The notes under the pieces were generated by a model. The model searched no databases and was not told where the DNA came from. It worked only from the letters and a program-made list of their open reading frames with translations. A program made the translations under genes and the position numbers. A stretch of DNA of 15,991 nt. Origin: Rhodoferax sp. Its GTDB lineage: Bacteria; Pseudomonadota; Gammaproteobacteria; Burkholderiales; Burkholderiaceae_C. Below, one piece after another: positions 14,251 to 15,991 of this stretch. The first letter of the stretch is position 1. Each line of letters opens with the position of its first letter. Where the stretch lies: assembly GCA_029946045.1 (NCBI GenBank), contig JAQSDS010000405.1:1-15991 (forward strand), read 5' to 3'.

Positions 14251-15991
14251 GCGAATGCACTCCCATATGTTCTGCTTGCGCCGCGTGCACTTGCTGCTGG
14301 CGCGCACTGTCCTTGAACAGGCTGCGTACCACGACAAAAAAGATGGGTACAAAGACCACGGCCAGGGTGGTACCGGTCAGTATGCCGCCGATCACGCCCG
14401 TGCCGATGGCGCGCTGGCTGGCTGAGCCAGCACCCGATGCCAAGGCCAGCGGCAACACGCCCAGCGTGAAGGCCATGGAGGTCATGACAATCGGGCGAAA
14501 GCGCAAGTGGGCCGCCTCAAGCGCTGCCGAGATCACGCTCTTGCCTTGCGCCTGCAGGTCTTTGGCGAACTCGATGATCAGAATGGCGTTTTTGGCCGAC
14601 AAACCGATGATGGTGATGAGGCCGACCTGAAAGTACACGTCGTTCGAATAGGCGCGCAACAGGGTGGCCACAATCACGCCCAGCACGCCCAGCGGCACTA
14701 CCAGAACGACAGACAGCGGAATGGTCCAGCTCTCGTACAGCGCAGCCAGGCACAGGAACACCGACAAAATGGCAAAACCGTACAGGATCATGGCTTGCGA
14801 GCCGGCCAGCTTTTCCTCACGCGAGGTGCCGGTCCACTCAAAACCAAAGCCGGGCGGCAACTGGCTGGCAAGTTGTTCCATTTCAGCCAGTGCCGCACCT
14901 GTGCTGTAGCCGGGCGCGGCGCTGCCGCCAATGCGCATGGCGGGGTAGCCGTTGTAACGCACGGTTTGCATGGCGCCGGTGACCCAACGGGTGCTGGCAA
15001 AAGCAGACATGGGTACCATTTGGCCCTTGCTGTTGGGCACATTGAACTTCAGCAGATCATCTGCTTGCATACGCGCCGGTGCGTCGGCTTGCACCATCAC
15101 ACGCTGCAGGCGGCCATTGTTGGGAAAATCGTTAGCGTAGGCCGAGCCCAAAGCGGTGGAGATGGTGGCGTTGATGGTCTCAAAGCCCACCCCCAACGCG
15201 CTGGCCTTGTCGCGGTCAATGTCCAGTTGCAGCTGCGGTGCGTCTTCCAGGCCATCTGGGCGCACCTGGGTCAGCACTTTGCTTTTGGCAGCCATGCCCA
15301 GCAACTGGTTGCGCGCACCCAGCAGCGCCTCATGGCCCAGACCGGCCCGATCCTGCAAACGGAAACTGAATCCGGAGGACGCGCCCAGCTCGGGGATGGG
15401 TGGCGGGCTCAAGGGGAAGATGAAGGCATCGCGGATGCCGCTCAACGCCCCAAACGCACGCCCAGCCAAGGCTTGGGCTGAACTGCCCGGCCCGGTGCGC
15501 TCAGACCAATCTTTGAGCGTGACAAACGCCAGGGCAGCGTTTTGGCCTTGGCCCGAGAAGCTGAAGCCCAGCACGCTGACCATGCCCTGCACTTCGGGTT
15601 GTTTGAGCACGAAAGCTTCCACTTGCTGCATCACGGCCAGTGTGCGTTCACGCGTGGCCCCGGGGGGCAGCTGCACATTCACCAGCATCGTGCCCTGGTC
15701 TTCGTTGGGCAGGAAAGAGCTTGGCAAGCCTTTGTACATCCAGGCGGCACCAGCCACAATCGCCAGGTAGATCACCAGGTAGCGCGCGGCATGTGGCAGA
15801 ACTTTTGCCACGCCGCCTTCATAGGTCTTGGCCGTCCTGGCAAAGCCCCGGTTAAACCAGCCGAAAAAACCGCTCTTGGCGTGGTGGTGCCCGGCTTCCA
15901 CCGGTTTGAGCAGGGTGGCGCACAAGGCCGGGGTGAGTGACAGCGCCAGAAACGCCGAGAAGGCAATCGACACACCCATCACGGTGGCAAA
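14243..15991 (-). CDS. AcrB/MexB-type RND multidrug efflux permease, C-terminal 582 residues only
   Basis: C-terminal half of an inner-membrane RND antiporter; the 5' part lies right of the window and the frame is open to the edge (FATVMGVSIAF at the border). It aligns by eye closely with E. coli AcrB from TM6 onward: SLTPALCATLLKP, the GFFGWFNR cytoplasmic helix, LPSSFLPNEDQG at the start of the second periplasmic loop, GFSFSGQGQNAALAFVTLKDW, the AGLGHEALLGARNQLL segment, ALYESWTIPLSVVLVVPLG, and the TM10 relay lysine in GLSAKNAIL (codon 14593-14591). It ends in HSHE, like the His-rich AcrB tail. The downstream OprM-type gene overlaps its stop. Adaptor and regulator are expected upstream, outside the window. 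Confidence 0.95.
   Translation of the reverse strand, partial: FATVMGVSIAFSAFLALSLTPALCATLLKPVEAGHHHAKSGFFGWFNRGFARTAKTYEGGVAKVLPHAARYLVIYLAIVAGAAWMYKGLPSSFLPNEDQGTMLVNVQLPPGATRERTLAVMQQVEAFVLKQPEVQGMVSVLGFSFSGQGQNAALAFVTLKDWSERTGPGSSAQALAGRAFGALSGIRDAFIFPLSPPPIPELGASSGFSFRLQDRAGLGHEALLGARNQLLGMAAKSKVLTQVRPDGLEDAPQLQLDIDRDKASALGVGFETINATISTALGSAYANDFPNNGRLQRVMVQADAPARMQADDLLKFNVPNSKGQMVPMSAFASTRWVTGAMQTVRYNGYPAMRIGGSAAPGYSTGAALAEMEQLASQLPPGFGFEWTGTSREEKLAGSQAMILYGFAILSVFLCLAALYESWTIPLSVVLVVPLGVLGVIVATLLRAYSNDVYFQVGLITIIGLSAKNAILIIEFAKDLQAQGKSVISAALEAAHLRFRPIVMTSMAFTLGVLPLALASGAGSASQRAIGTGVIGGILTGTTLAVVFVPIFFVVVRSLFKDSARQQQVHAAQAEHMGVHSHE

Noticed and set aside
14507..15481. Plus-strand open frame opposite the AcrB-like permease
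   Set aside because: His/Gln/Gly-rich with no domain or ribosome site; a codon-bias shadow of the real minus-strand gene.
1..15991. Possible mobile element, CRISPR array or defence island
   Set aside because: No transposase, integrase, repeat-spacer pattern, terminal repeats at the tRNA genes or compositional break is visible.

Overview
The window looks like chromosomal DNA of a Betaproteobacterium, most likely Burkholderiales and close to Comamonadaceae (Rhodoferax/Polaromonas type). This rests on the moderately high GC with GC-rich third positions, the protein flavour, the msrA-clpS-clpA neighbourhood and the pcm-like/rhodanese/TolC run. No database search was possible, so the taxonomic call is an inference. 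I see no insertion sequence, prophage, CRISPR array or clear sign of recent transfer.

Layout from left to right. (1) Positions 1-502, minus strand: the N-terminal two thirds of a short-chain dehydrogenase, with an ACGT-rich palindrome in its promoter region. (2) 637-900: tRNA-Val(GAC) on plus and tRNA-Gly(CCC) on minus. They converge on one hairpin that can terminate both. (3) 8485-1051, minus strand: six tightly packed genes, read as TetR repressor, periplasmic adaptor, RND permease, divergent protein-isoaspartate-methyltransferase-like enzyme, single-domain rhodanese and TolC-type outer-membrane channel. A promoter and a 20-bp palindromic operator lie directly in front of the repressor. (4) 8632-11956, plus strand: msrA, clpS and clpA, a protein repair and degradation cluster closed by a strong terminator. 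(5) 12719-12105, minus strand: a lipoprotein with a thioredoxin fold (CPHC). (6) 14250-12777 and 15991-14243, minus strand: an OprM/NodT-type outer-membrane lipoprotein and the C-terminal half of an AcrB/MexB-type RND permease, overlapping by 8 bases.

How they work together: regions 3 and 6 each encode parts of a tripartite efflux pump, of two different RND subtypes. In region 3 the repressor stop and adaptor start share an ATGA, and the adaptor and permease genes abut, so repressor and pump are expressed together under probable autorepression. The TolC-type gene at the far end of the run is the natural outer-membrane partner, but two enzyme genes of unclear relation to efflux separate it from the permease. 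ClpS delivers N-degron substrates to ClpA (with ClpP, not in the window), and MsrA repairs oxidised methionine.

I do not see a clearly new multi-gene system. The points most worth a second look are the methyltransferase-like protein that lacks the usual substrate-binding serine motif inside an efflux run, the clean tetR promoter/operator, and the triple-ACGT palindrome before the dehydrogenase.
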